Part shown: piece after piece, positions 1 to 6,928 of the stretch
Numbering within the stretch: the first letter of the stretch is position 1
Layout: each line of letters starts with the position of its first letter
Source of the DNA: Thermodesulfobacterium sp.
GTDB taxonomy: Bacteria > Desulfobacterota > Thermodesulfobacteria > Thermodesulfobacteriales > Thermodesulfobacteriaceae
NCBI GenBank assembly: GCA_021163085.1
Contig: JAGGXL010000030.1
Coordinates: 1-7,455, forward strand
Reading direction: 5' to 3'
Length of the DNA: 7,455 bases
Made by a program: the position numbers and the translations under genes
The notes under the pieces: generated by a model
Databases searched by the model: none
The model's input: the letters and a program-made list of their open reading frames with translations, nothing else
What the model was told of the DNA's origin: nothing

Positions 1-44
1 AACTTTTGCAACATTAAATTAAGATTTTGATACTCTATTTTCAT
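1..44 (-). CDS. Start of an unidentified gene, cut by the left window edge
   Basis: An ATG at 44 opens a frame that stays open to the window edge and encodes MKIEYQNLNLMLQK (14 full codons). It begins 9 nt after the stop codon of the fused carboxyltransferase gene, on the same strand, and has a purine-rich AAGAG six nt before the ATG. This spacing makes it a likely last or later member of the purA-accC-accAD operon. The fragment is too short to assign to a family. Given its position it could be the missing biotin carrier (AccB) or a biotin ligase, but nothing in the 14 residues shows that. Confidence 0.5.
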   Translation of the reverse strand, partial: MKIEYQNLNLMLQK

Positions 45-53
45 ATCTATCTC

Positions 54-2270
54 TTACCTGTAATATAAATTTTTACCCCCCATAGTAAGTAGCGCGGTAA
101 AAAGTTTTTTTCTTAATTCTCTTCTATCCCAGATACCTTGAATATGTCCTCTTTTTAAAGCATTTTCTGCACTATGGTAGTCTGGAGGAACATCCTGTCC
201 GGTTGTTTCTCTTATTACTCGCGGACCAGCAAATCCCAATCTGGTAGATTTAAGAGCGAATTGATAAGGAGCGGATCCCAAAAAGCTTGCCACAGGACCT
301 GCATAAGAATTATTATCATATATCACTATATAAAGCCCTCCCGCATCTACATAGTCTCTTACAGCCATTGTGCACCTTGGCATTTGAATTAATCCCAAAG
401 TTCCTTCATGAATTCTTATTCCTCCTGTTGTATGAACTAAAGCCAAGAAAGGACGACGGGTAATTTTGGCAAGCTCAATTGCTCTTATAAACTTTTCTCC
501 TTCAGCTACTCCAACTGTGCCCTGTCTGAACTCTCCTACTAACATAACTGCAACTAAGGATATGCCTCCTATTTTCGCTTCAAAAGAAAGAAGAGCAGAT
601 TTCAAACCGGTTCTCTTTCTCGCTGCTTTCAACTTTTCAGCATAGCCCTCAAATTCTAAAGGATTACCTGAAGCTATGTTATCATTGAATGTTTTTACAC
701 TATTTTTATCAAAAATATTATTGAGATACCATTTATACTCTAATGGAAAATGATATCCGCAATTAGGACAAACTCCACAAAATTCTCCGTAAAGATCAGG
801 CACCCATATATCAGGACATCCGTATTTTTCAGCTTCGGGACAGGTTACAGTCCTGTCTTCCAAAGCCAGAGGGCTTGTATAAGGGCTAACTTCTTCCTCT
901 GTTAACGCTGGAGCCGAAAATTTAGTTTTAACTTTTTTACCTACAATAAGATTATAAACTGTTTTTACAGGATCTGAAACTGGCTTAAAAAGTAAAGACG
1001 ATTCTGTAGTTAACTCATCAATAAATTTCTTAAAACTTCTGTGTCCTGCTTTAAGAATTTTATATTTGATTTCATTTTTAAATTTCAAACCCAGATTGTG
1101 GCTGAAATTTATAAAAGTTTTAAATGTGCTTTTAGGCTCACACACCGCCCATTGAGCCATTTTTTTGTACTTTTTATACCTATTTTCAATTAAAATCTCC
1201 CTTTCATCCTCATCAAGATCCCAGTTAACATAAAATTTTAAATCTTCTGTATCCTGTTTTGAAAGTGCGTACTTTCTCAAAAATTTTAAACTTCTTGTTT
1301 GTAAGATTACTTCGTCTGTAGCCCTTATCAATTCAAACTTTAGTTTTCTAAAAAATTCGTAATCTTTTCTTCTTGCTCCAAGAGGAGGTTCAGAAACAAT
1401 TCTGTCTATGGTTCCAAATTCCAAATTATCTTTAGCAGTTAACTTTAAAGCTTTAGCACATTTTTCTACAAGTTCTCTGGGAGGTCTCCCTTCTTTAAGT
1501 TTTGCTTCAATCGCTGCGGCTCCCTCAGGACTGATAACTGAATAATAACCCTTTTCAGCCATTAGCCTCATATCTGCAAGACCTATGGCTTCGGCTCCAC
1601 CAGAACCACCTTCAGAAATAAAAGCAACAGCAGGAACCTTAAGCTTTGCCATATAATATAAATTCCTTGCTATTTGTTGAGCAGCACCAGGGTAATCCTC
1701 AATGGGATAAGCTCCCGGAGTAAAAATAAAAAAATGTATAGGTATTCCTTCTGTTTCTGCCATCTTCATATAACGAAGCGCCTTTTCATTACCCCACGGT
1801 TTGGCACTTCCTCCCTGACGAAATTCCTCTCCATGTCCCTTTTCATGTCCAATAACCATTACCTGATGAAAATAAAGCTCATTTTCCACTTTTCTCACCA
1901 TCATTGCTTTAGCACATACTATAGCAGGATCTATATTTAATTCTCCTTCTCCCCCCAATTCCGTATAAGAATCATAGACATTTTCCAAAATATCCTGAAG
2001 AGTAAATCTTTGAGGATGTCTTGTAATTTTTACAATTTCATAAGGAGTAAGGCTTTTTTCTCCTTCCTCTAATATAGAATTAAGATGGTTTACAGTCTGA
2101 AAAATAAAATTTTCTATAAATTTGTTATCATACTGATAAAAATTTTCATAAACTTGAAAAATTTCTTCAATAAGAGAGGATATGTTGAAGAAATTTTCAC
2201 CTTTTATATCTTTTATATAAATAGCTGTATCTAAAAGATCTTTAATCTTTCTATGCCACTCAAGTTTCAT
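54..2270 (-). CDS. accAD: Fused acetyl-CoA carboxylase carboxyltransferase, alpha (AccA-like) then beta (AccD-like)
   Basis: This 738-residue protein is predicted to transfer the carboxyl group from carboxybiotin to acetyl-CoA, giving malonyl-CoA for fatty acid synthesis in the cytoplasm. Residues about 75-300 match AccA: LTPYEIVKITRHPQRFTL (74-91), FTPGAYP (183-189), the oxyanion loop EGGSGGAEAIG (220-230) and YSVISPEG (243-250). A Lys-rich stretch (about 310-450) resembles neither canonical subunit. Residues about 475-730 match AccD: a Cys-rich zinc ribbon (C477, C485, C498, C501, C504), VGVAEGEKFIRAIE (587-599), HTTGGIRIHEG (613-623), YAGPVASF (656-663) and GFAGPRVIRET (679-689). E. coli has two separate genes; here they form one chain of about their combined length. 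The AccA half lacks the Trp and Lys that usually follow ISPEG. The ATG at 2270 lies 6 nt after the accC stop; an AGGA 12 nt upstream is a weak ribosome site. A role on another acyl-CoA cannot be excluded. Confidence 0.93.
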   Translation of the reverse strand: MKLEWHRKIKDLLDTAIYIKDIKGENFFNISSLIEEIFQVYENFYQYDNKFIENFIFQTVNHLNSILEEGEKSLTPYEIVKITRHPQRFTLQDILENVYDSYTELGGEGELNIDPAIVCAKAMMVRKVENELYFHQVMVIGHEKGHGEEFRQGGSAKPWGNEKALRYMKMAETEGIPIHFFIFTPGAYPIEDYPGAAQQIARNLYYMAKLKVPAVAFISEGGSGGAEAIGLADMRLMAEKGYYSVISPEGAAAIEAKLKEGRPPRELVEKCAKALKLTAKDNLEFGTIDRIVSEPPLGARRKDYEFFRKLKFELIRATDEVILQTRSLKFLRKYALSKQDTEDLKFYVNWDLDEDEREILIENRYKKYKKMAQWAVCEPKSTFKTFINFSHNLGLKFKNEIKYKILKAGHRSFKKFIDELTTESSLLFKPVSDPVKTVYNLIVGKKVKTKFSAPALTEEEVSPYTSPLALEDRTVTCPEAEKYGCPDIWVPDLYGEFCGVCPNCGYHFPLEYKWYLNNIFDKNSVKTFNDNIASGNPLEFEGYAEKLKAARKRTGLKSALLSFEAKIGGISLVAVMLVGEFRQGTVGVAEGEKFIRAIELAKITRRPFLALVHTTGGIRIHEGTLGLIQMPRCTMAVRDYVDAGGLYIVIYDNNSYAGPVASFLGSAPYQFALKSTRLGFAGPRVIRETTGQDVPPDYHSAENALKRGHIQGIWDRRELRKKLFTALLTMGGKNLYYR

Positions 2271-2276
2271 AAGTCT

Positions 2277-3668
2277 TTAAGATCCTATAAACTGGTAAAG
2301 TTGCTCTAATTTTTCTTTCAAAAATTCTATGTTAGTAACCAGTTTTTCTCCTTTAGGGGTATATCCTTCTATTATAACATTGTTCAAAAATTCCAAACTT
2401 CTTTTTTTTGCCTCTTCAAAATTATTTCCGTAAATTATAGCTAAAGCTAAATTGGGATCAAACTGTGTAGGAATGGTATATGGTTGATCTTGAGGCACGT
2501 GTGTTCTTACAGTAAGCCAAGGCTTAGGAGTCCATTTAAATCTGGTAATAGTTCCGCTTAAAGGAAGAAAACCTCTCTGAGTATTTTCAGCAATAAGTCT
2601 TAGTTCAATACTCACTCCTTTAAAAGTAATATCTTCTTGAGAATATTTTAATTTTTCGCCAAAAGCAACTCTTATTTGCTCTTTTATCAAATTAACTTGT
2701 TTATTTTTTACAAAAGAAATTTTAGCAGAAATTTCATTTTCTACCTGAATCCTTGTGTTAACTTCCATAAGAAAATACTTCCCTTCAGGGGTGATTAGCC
2801 ACTCCCATGTTCCTACATTATCATATTTGAAATATTTAGCCAATTTGAGAGAATAATTAATAATATTTGTTTCTACCTCTTTATAATCAAAAGCATAATT
2901 ATTTTCTTTATTAAATCCAGGAGCTATTTCTATTCTTTTCTGTTTGGAAATGCTTTGGATAGTGCAATTTCTTGTTCCAAAATGTACATATTCTCCATGC
3001 TTACTACCAAGAATTTGAACTTCTATATGTTGCAGAGTAGGGATTTTAGCTTCTATAATTATACCTTCATCCCCGAAAAACCTTTTAGCATAAGCTTTAA
3101 TTTTCCTAAAAGTGGGGCGCAGTTCTTCCAGATCCTTCACTTCTGCAATCCCCATTCCTCCACCACCAGCAACAGCTTTGATAAGAAGTGAAGGATTGTC
3201 AATTTTTTCAGAATTCAAACTTTCATAAAGTTCTTCAGCCTTTATTTCTGCTTCGATTTCATTATAAATAGGCTCTGTAGTTCCAGGAATAACAGGTATT
3301 CCTAAATCCTTAGCTAATTTTTTTAAAAAGAGTTTATTCCCCAGATCTTTTATTGATTCCCAAGAAGGACCTATAAAGATTAAAGGGCGTTCTCTTTTTA
3401 CCACTCTTCTTGCAAATCTATAATTCTCTGAAAGGAAACCATATCCTGGATGAATAGCTGTGCACTTAGCTTCATCAGCCACAGTCAGAATATCATTCAT
3501 ATCTTTATAATCAGAAATTCTATACCTTTTTTCTGCTAACCTAACATGAAGAGAGTCTTGATCTTCCTTAGTATAGACTACTACATAATCTATCCCCAAA
3601 TCTTTGCAAGCCTCCATTATTCTTAATGCAATTTCTCCTCTGTTTGCTATAAGAACTCTTTCTTTCAT
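2277..3668 (-). CDS. accC: Biotin carboxylase subunit of acetyl-CoA carboxylase (divergent)
   Basis: This 463-residue ATP-grasp enzyme is predicted to carboxylate biotin on a carrier protein using ATP and bicarbonate, the first half-reaction of acetyl-CoA carboxylase. The N-terminal fold shows VLIANRGEIALRI (5-17) and HPGYGFLSEN (73-82). ATP-site features are K112, K164 and the glycine loop AGGGGMG (167-173). By alignment with E. coli AccC from memory, H214/E216, Q238, E289, E302, N304, R306, E310 (catalytic base) and R357 are kept. Two segments differ: the usual QRRHQKxxEEAP stretch is QSISKQKRIEIAP (238-250), one residue longer, and the usual EHPVTE is ENEISA (310-315), followed by about five extra residues. 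It is slightly longer than E. coli AccC (449). It sits between purA (11-nt gap) and accAD (6-nt gap), which supports an ACC role over pyruvate carboxylase. The ATG at 3668 has no visible Shine-Dalgarno sequence, but MKERVLIANRGE matches the family start exactly, so the start is secure. Confidence 0.92.
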   Translation of the reverse strand: MKERVLIANRGEIALRIMEACKDLGIDYVVVYTKEDQDSLHVRLAEKRYRISDYKDMNDILTVADEAKCTAIHPGYGFLSENYRFARRVVKRERPLIFIGPSWESIKDLGNKLFLKKLAKDLGIPVIPGTTEPIYNEIEAEIKAEELYESLNSEKIDNPSLLIKAVAGGGGMGIAEVKDLEELRPTFRKIKAYAKRFFGDEGIIIEAKIPTLQHIEVQILGSKHGEYVHFGTRNCTIQSISKQKRIEIAPGFNKENNYAFDYKEVETNIINYSLKLAKYFKYDNVGTWEWLITPEGKYFLMEVNTRIQVENEISAKISFVKNKQVNLIKEQIRVAFGEKLKYSQEDITFKGVSIELRLIAENTQRGFLPLSGTITRFKWTPKPWLTVRTHVPQDQPYTIPTQFDPNLALAIIYGNNFEEAKKRSLEFLNNVIIEGYTPKGEKLVTNIEFLKEKLEQLYQFIGS

Positions 3669-3689
3669 GAAAAATTTAATTAATTTTCA
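3668..3689 (-). repeat. AT-only inverted repeat across the purA stop and accC start
   Basis: On the minus strand, arms TGAAAATT (3689-3682) and AATTTTTCA (3676-3668) are complementary apart from one extra base, around a 5-nt loop. The structure spans the last purA codons, its TAA stop and the first base of the accC ATG. It consists almost wholly of A-U pairs, so it would be weak, especially at high temperature, and may simply reflect base composition. It has no GC stem, so it is not a typical intrinsic terminator. Confidence 0.3.
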
Positions 3690-4972
3690 AAAGGATTTTT
3701 TAAAATAAGGCAATTTTCTCTTTCAGGACCTATAGAAATTAAATAAAATGGGACTTTCAGATACTCTTCTATAGTTTTTATATATATTTTTGTTTCTTCT
3801 GGCAAGTGTTTAAACTTTTTGATATTTTTAATGTCCTTTTTCCATCCTGGCAACTCTTTATATACTGGTTTTAATTTAGACATTTCAATCAAACTTGCAG
3901 GTAAATAGTCTATTATTTTACCTTCATATTCATATGCCACACATATCTTTATTTTTTCAAGCCCTGATAAAACATCTAACTTAGTAAGAGCAAGAGCTTT
4001 AATGCTATTCAATCTAACTGCAGTTTTTACCAGAACAAGGTCCAGCCATCCACATCTTCTTGGTCTACCAGTGGTTGAACCAAATTCATTCCCGCTCTTT
4101 CTTAAATGATCACCTATTTCTTCTTTTAGCTCTGTTGGAAATGGGCCTTCTCCGACTCTTGTAGTATAAGCTTTTACTACTCCCAAAACCATATCTATTT
4201 CTAAAGGACCAAGACCTGCTCCACAACATGCATTTCCAGCTAAGGTATTGGAAGAAGTTACATAAGGATATGTTCCGTGATCAATATCTAAAAATGTCCC
4301 CTGAGCCCCTTCAAATAAAATCTTTTTACCTTCTTTCTTTGCCTTCCATAGGACTAAAGAAACATCTATAAGATAAGGCTTTAAATATTCTCCATATTTT
4401 GTATATTTATTATATACATCTTCAAATTCTATGGTATCTGCATCAAGATATTTTAAAAGAAAATTCTTTTCTTCAAGAACAGTTCTTAGTTTTTCTCTAA
4501 AGGTTTCTGGATAAGTTAAATCGATCAACCTGAATCCTTTTCTTGCTACCTTATCTTCATAACAGGGGCCTATCCCTCTGCAGGTTGTTCCTATTTTATC
4601 CTGTTTAGCTTTTTTTTCTCTTGCCATATCAAGAGCTTTATGATAGGGCATTATAGTATGAGCTTTTTCACTTATAAGAAGTTTAGCAGAATCTACTTTT
4701 AAACCCTCTTTTTTAAGTTTTTCTATTTCGTTGATTAATACCTCAGGATCAATTACTACACCATTTCCTATCACACAGGTAGTTTGAGGCCAAAATATCC
4801 CAGAAGGGATTAAATGAAAAATGTATTTTTTCTGATTTATAACAAGAGTATGACCTGCATTATTTCCCCCTTGAAAACGCACTACAAAATCTGCTTTTTC
4901 TGTAAGAACATCGACTATTTTTCCCTTCCCCTCGTCTCCCCATTGAGTTCCTACTACAATCAATGCAGGCAT
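3680..4972 (-). CDS. purA: Adenylosuccinate synthase
   Basis: PurA joins IMP and aspartate using GTP to make adenylosuccinate, the first committed step from IMP to AMP, in the cytoplasm. The 430-residue length matches the family (E. coli 432). Motifs appear in the expected order: GTQWGDEGKGK (8-18) with catalytic Asp13, NNAGHT (37-42) with catalytic His41, RGIGPCYEDKVAR (132-144), the signature QGTFLDIDHGTYPYVTSSN (224-242), STTGRPRRCGW (299-309) with the IMP/aspartate loop, the guanine-binding TKLD (330-333) and GPERE (415-419). Nothing is missing. The ATG at 4972 is supported by a G-rich ribosome site 7 nt upstream and a strong -10 element, so this appears to be the first gene of a new transcription unit leading into accC and accAD. 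Pairing purine synthesis with acetyl-CoA carboxylase genes has no direct biochemical logic and is probably shared growth-rate expression. Confidence 0.98.
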   Translation of the reverse strand: MPALIVVGTQWGDEGKGKIVDVLTEKADFVVRFQGGNNAGHTLVINQKKYIFHLIPSGIFWPQTTCVIGNGVVIDPEVLINEIEKLKKEGLKVDSAKLLISEKAHTIMPYHKALDMAREKKAKQDKIGTTCRGIGPCYEDKVARKGFRLIDLTYPETFREKLRTVLEEKNFLLKYLDADTIEFEDVYNKYTKYGEYLKPYLIDVSLVLWKAKKEGKKILFEGAQGTFLDIDHGTYPYVTSSNTLAGNACCGAGLGPLEIDMVLGVVKAYTTRVGEGPFPTELKEEIGDHLRKSGNEFGSTTGRPRRCGWLDLVLVKTAVRLNSIKALALTKLDVLSGLEKIKICVAYEYEGKIIDYLPASLIEMSKLKPVYKELPGWKKDIKNIKKFKHLPEETKIYIKTIEEYLKVPFYLISIGPERENCLILKNPFEN

Positions 4973-4979
4973 AATTCTA

Positions 4980-4985
4980 CCCCCT
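4980..4985 (-). promoter_or_regulatory. Ribosome binding site of purA
   Basis: The minus strand reads AGGGGG ending 7 nt before the purA ATG, good spacing for a Shine-Dalgarno sequence (one mismatch to AGGAGG). A second GGGGG run (4994-4998) lies 9 nt further upstream, too far to serve this start. Confidence 0.7.
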
Positions 4986-5007
4986 TTTTTATTCCCCCAG
5001 AAGGAGT

Positions 5008-5034
5008 ATTATAACATAAGTTTCAAGATTACAA
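5008..5034 (-). promoter_or_regulatory. Extended -10 promoter for purA-accC-accAD
   Basis: In the only sizeable intergenic gap, the minus strand has a perfect TATAAT (5013-5008) preceded by TG one base upstream (5016-5015), the extended -10 form recognised by the housekeeping sigma factor. A weak -35-like TTGTAA (5034-5029) sits 15 nt upstream, shorter than ideal, so the TG extension probably carries the activity. Transcription would start near 5001, giving a leader of about 29 nt, too short for a riboswitch. In such AT-rich DNA a TATAAT can arise by chance; its location directly before purA and the TG extension make this one credible. Confidence 0.65.
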
Positions 5035-5048
5035 AGATATTTAAATTT

Positions 5049-6008
5049 TTAGACTATTCTTCTTATTTTTGCTACAAAAAATCCTACTGCCTGGACTTCA
5101 TGAGTGTAATAGCGCTTAGTTAAATTTAGTGAAGGGTGATAAGGTTTACCTTCCCATTCAGTTAAACCTGGATGAAAGGGTAGGGGAGATTCCCACTCCA
5201 CTATCTCTGCCTGTCTTTTTCTAAGTAAATAATCAACAACCTCTTCGTTTTCCTTAGGATTTATAGTACACGTGCTGTAAACTATTACTCCTTCTGGTTC
5301 AACGAGATCAAAAGCCCTAACAAGCAAACCTTTTTGAATAGAAGGGAGATTAGCTTTTCCTGTTACTTTCTGATAAAGAACTTCTCCTTCCAATCCTACT
5401 CTATATCTTCCTTCTCCTGTGCAGGGAGCATCTACTAAAATTTTATTAAAAGGAATACCAAAAGGAAATTGTTCACCTCTATATTTTGTGGTAATAGCAC
5501 ATGTTATTCCAAGCCTTTTAATATTGGAAACCAGTGCCGTTAATCGGTCAATTCTTTTATCATTGGAAATAATTATTGCTCTATCCTCAGTTACCATAGC
5601 TATGAGACCGGTTTTCCCTCCAGGAGCTGCACACATATCCAGAATCAATTCCCCAGGTTTAGGATCAAGGGCAATAACTGGCAAACTGCTTGAAAGGGTC
5701 ATAGAATGAATAAGACCTAAACTATATTCCTCAAGATTTCCTAAGGAAATTTCTTCGTTATTGACAACTCTATAAAAATAAGAAACCTCTCTAACTTTCT
5801 CAAATTCGACTCCTCTTTTTTTAAGAATATTTAGTAAATATTTCTGTTCATCCTTAGTTGAAGCTTTGAGGGTATTTATTCTAAAATATTGAGGCATAGG
5901 TATTTTTAAATAAGAAAGAAAGTTTTCATAATCGGGAATTAAATTTTCATATTTACTGAAGTACTCTTCGTAGTGAAAAAGACGATTATTGTTTCTTTTT
6001 TCCCCCAT
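5049..6008 (-). CDS. NOP2/Sun-family (RsmB/RsmF-like) RNA 5-methylcytosine methyltransferase
   Basis: This 319-residue SAM-dependent enzyme is predicted to methylate cytosine C5 in rRNA or tRNA. An N-terminal substrate-binding part (about 1-105, with the typical YFRINTLK at 41-48) precedes a Rossmann methyltransferase domain. Visible motifs are the SAM-binding LDMCAAPGGKT (123-133), ND (149-150), VDAPCTGEG (192-200) with the release cysteine C196, and YSTCTINPKENEE (244-256) with the catalytic nucleophile C247. The C-terminus ends with VGFFVAKIRR (308-317), usual for the family, and there is no PUA-like extension as in E. coli RsmF, nor the NusB-like N-domain of RsmB. The target cytosine cannot be told from sequence. 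The ATG at 6008 lies inside the end of the HAD gene (23-nt overlap) with GAG 10 nt upstream; no alternative start is visible shortly downstream, so the overlap is probably real and suggests coupled translation. Confidence 0.92.
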   Translation of the reverse strand: MGEKRNNNRLFHYEEYFSKYENLIPDYENFLSYLKIPMPQYFRINTLKASTKDEQKYLLNILKKRGVEFEKVREVSYFYRVVNNEEISLGNLEEYSLGLIHSMTLSSSLPVIALDPKPGELILDMCAAPGGKTGLIAMVTEDRAIIISNDKRIDRLTALVSNIKRLGITCAITTKYRGEQFPFGIPFNKILVDAPCTGEGRYRVGLEGEVLYQKVTGKANLPSIQKGLLVRAFDLVEPEGVIVYSTCTINPKENEEVVDYLLRKRQAEIVEWESPLPFHPGLTEWEGKPYHPSLNLTKRYYTHEVQAVGFFVAKIRRIV

Positions 6009-6648
6009 TTAATAAAATCTCTTGAAGTTCTTTGTGATTTTTTACAATAAGATCTGCTAAACTGAGGTGTTCTTCTGAAAGGGTGGTAGTTATTCCTATA
6101 CAAAAAAGTTTTGCATTCTTAGCAGACATAACTCCTGCTGGAGAGTTTTCAATTACTAAAGCTTCTTTGTTCTTTATCTTAAAAGCTTCCAGAGCCTTCA
6201 AATAAGGATCTGGATTGGGCTTCCTCTTTTCTACCTTATCTCCTGTAATTATCAATGAAAAATAAGGTAAAAGTTCTTTTGGAAAAACCTCACGGAAAAT
6301 CTCACTATGAGAACTTGTAACCAATGTAATCTTCTTTTTCTCTTTTTTTAAGTTCTTTAGTAAGTCTGGTACCTCTGGAAAAGGTTTTACCAATTTAGCG
6401 TATTTATTTTTGAAAATGCTCTTTTGAATTTTAAAAATTTTTTCAAAAAAATCAGGTGTAGGGTTAACTCCTTTTTTTAAAAACATATCTCTTGCAGTAT
6501 TAAGCTCTATAGCTCCTTCGTGAAGATATATTTCTTTTTCTTCGAATTTCAAACCAAACTGAGAAAAAGCTTCAATCCAGGCTTTAGCATGATAGGGCAT
6601 ACTGTCTAAAATAACACCATCTAAATCAAAAAAGAGATAATCTTTCAC
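5986..6648 (-). CDS. HAD-family hydrolase, beta-phosphoglucomutase/phosphatase-like
   Basis: This 220-residue cytoplasmic protein has all four HAD motifs: DLDG (8-11) with nucleophile D8 and acid/base D10, VTSS (110-113), the lysine of KPNPDPY (143-149), and IENSPAG (166-172) for metal binding. In the last motif the usual ED is EN (E167-N168), a variation I recall from other members of this subfamily. The helical cap inserted after motif I (about 16-85) places it in subfamily I, with phosphoglycolate phosphatases, beta-phosphoglucomutases and small sugar or nucleotide phosphatases. The substrate cannot be deduced. The start is a GTG at 6648, 4 nt after the yggU stop, with AGGA 8 nt upstream; the encoded MKDYLFFDLDG fits a HAD N-terminus. 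It overlaps the methyltransferase gene by 23 nt, so it is one unit with its neighbours. Confidence 0.9.
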   Translation of the reverse strand: MKDYLFFDLDGVILDSMPYHAKAWIEAFSQFGLKFEEKEIYLHEGAIELNTARDMFLKKGVNPTPDFFEKIFKIQKSIFKNKYAKLVKPFPEVPDLLKNLKKEKKKITLVTSSHSEIFREVFPKELLPYFSLIITGDKVEKRKPNPDPYLKALEAFKIKNKEALVIENSPAGVMSAKNAKLFCIGITTTLSEEHLSLADLIVKNHKELQEILLNGGKKKQ

Positions 6649-6652
6649 AGCT

Positions 6653-6928
6653 CTAATCCTTTTTCAATGCATTTTTAATTAATTCTATACCTTCTTTTTC
6701 TGAAATGCCTTCTACTTTTATAAATTTCTTTCTTGATGTCTTACCTTTTACAATTTTTATCTGGTTTTGAGAGACATTTAAAATTTTTCCCAAAAAACGA
6801 CAAAGGCTTTCGTTAGCTTTATTTTTCTCTGGCTTTGCTTTCAAAGATATTTCAAGATAATTAGGCTCTTTAAACATAAGGATTTTATCTTTTGAAGAAC
6901 CTGGTTTAACCTTTAACTTTAAAAGCAT
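6653..6928 (-). CDS. yggU: YggU/UPF0235 (DUF167) family protein
   Basis: This small basic protein of 91 residues matches the DUF167 family: VKPGSSKDKI (7-16), the hallmark LKAKPEKNKANESLCRFLG (29-47) and VKGKTSRKKFIKVEG (59-73). The biochemical function of the family is not established; structures show a compact alpha/beta fold. Its ATG at 6928 overlaps the yggT stop by one base (TAATG), a classic arrangement for translational coupling. yggT next to yggU is also seen in E. coli, so the pairing is conserved widely. Length is normal for the family. Confidence 0.9.
   Translation of the reverse strand: MLLKLKVKPGSSKDKILMFKEPNYLEISLKAKPEKNKANESLCRFLGKILNVSQNQIKIVKGKTSRKKFIKVEGISEKEGIELIKNALKKD

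Noticed and set aside
1674..1940. Open frame of 88 codons on the plus strand
   Set aside because: It lies entirely antisense to the well-supported accAD gene, and its translation has no recognisable family features.
2955..3191. Open frame of 78 codons on the plus strand
   Set aside because: It is antisense to conserved accC motifs and has no family features; it looks like a chance frame.
4979..5007. Possible hairpin pairing ACTCC (5007-5003) with GGGGT (4983-4979), which would hide the purA ribosome site
   Set aside because: With the -10 element at 5013-5008, transcription should start near 5001, so the ACTCC arm would not be in the mRNA.
4814..5014. Plus-strand open frame of 66 codons across the purA start and promoter
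   Set aside because: It overlaps the conserved N-terminus of purA on the other strand and has no recognisable protein features.
5016..5048. Possible terminator after the methyltransferase gene
   Set aside because: Only short AT palindromes are present (AAATTTAAAT); there is no GC stem followed by a T-run.
5419..5709. Open frame of 96 codons on the plus strand
   Set aside because: It is the complement of the conserved methyltransferase SAM-binding region, which explains its openness.
5992..5998. A AAA AAG heptamer in frame in the HAD gene, resembling a -1 ribosomal frameshift site
   Set aside because: A -1 shift leads into the third frame, not into the methyltransferase frame (which is +1), so it would make no meaningful product; no downstream stem-loop is evident.
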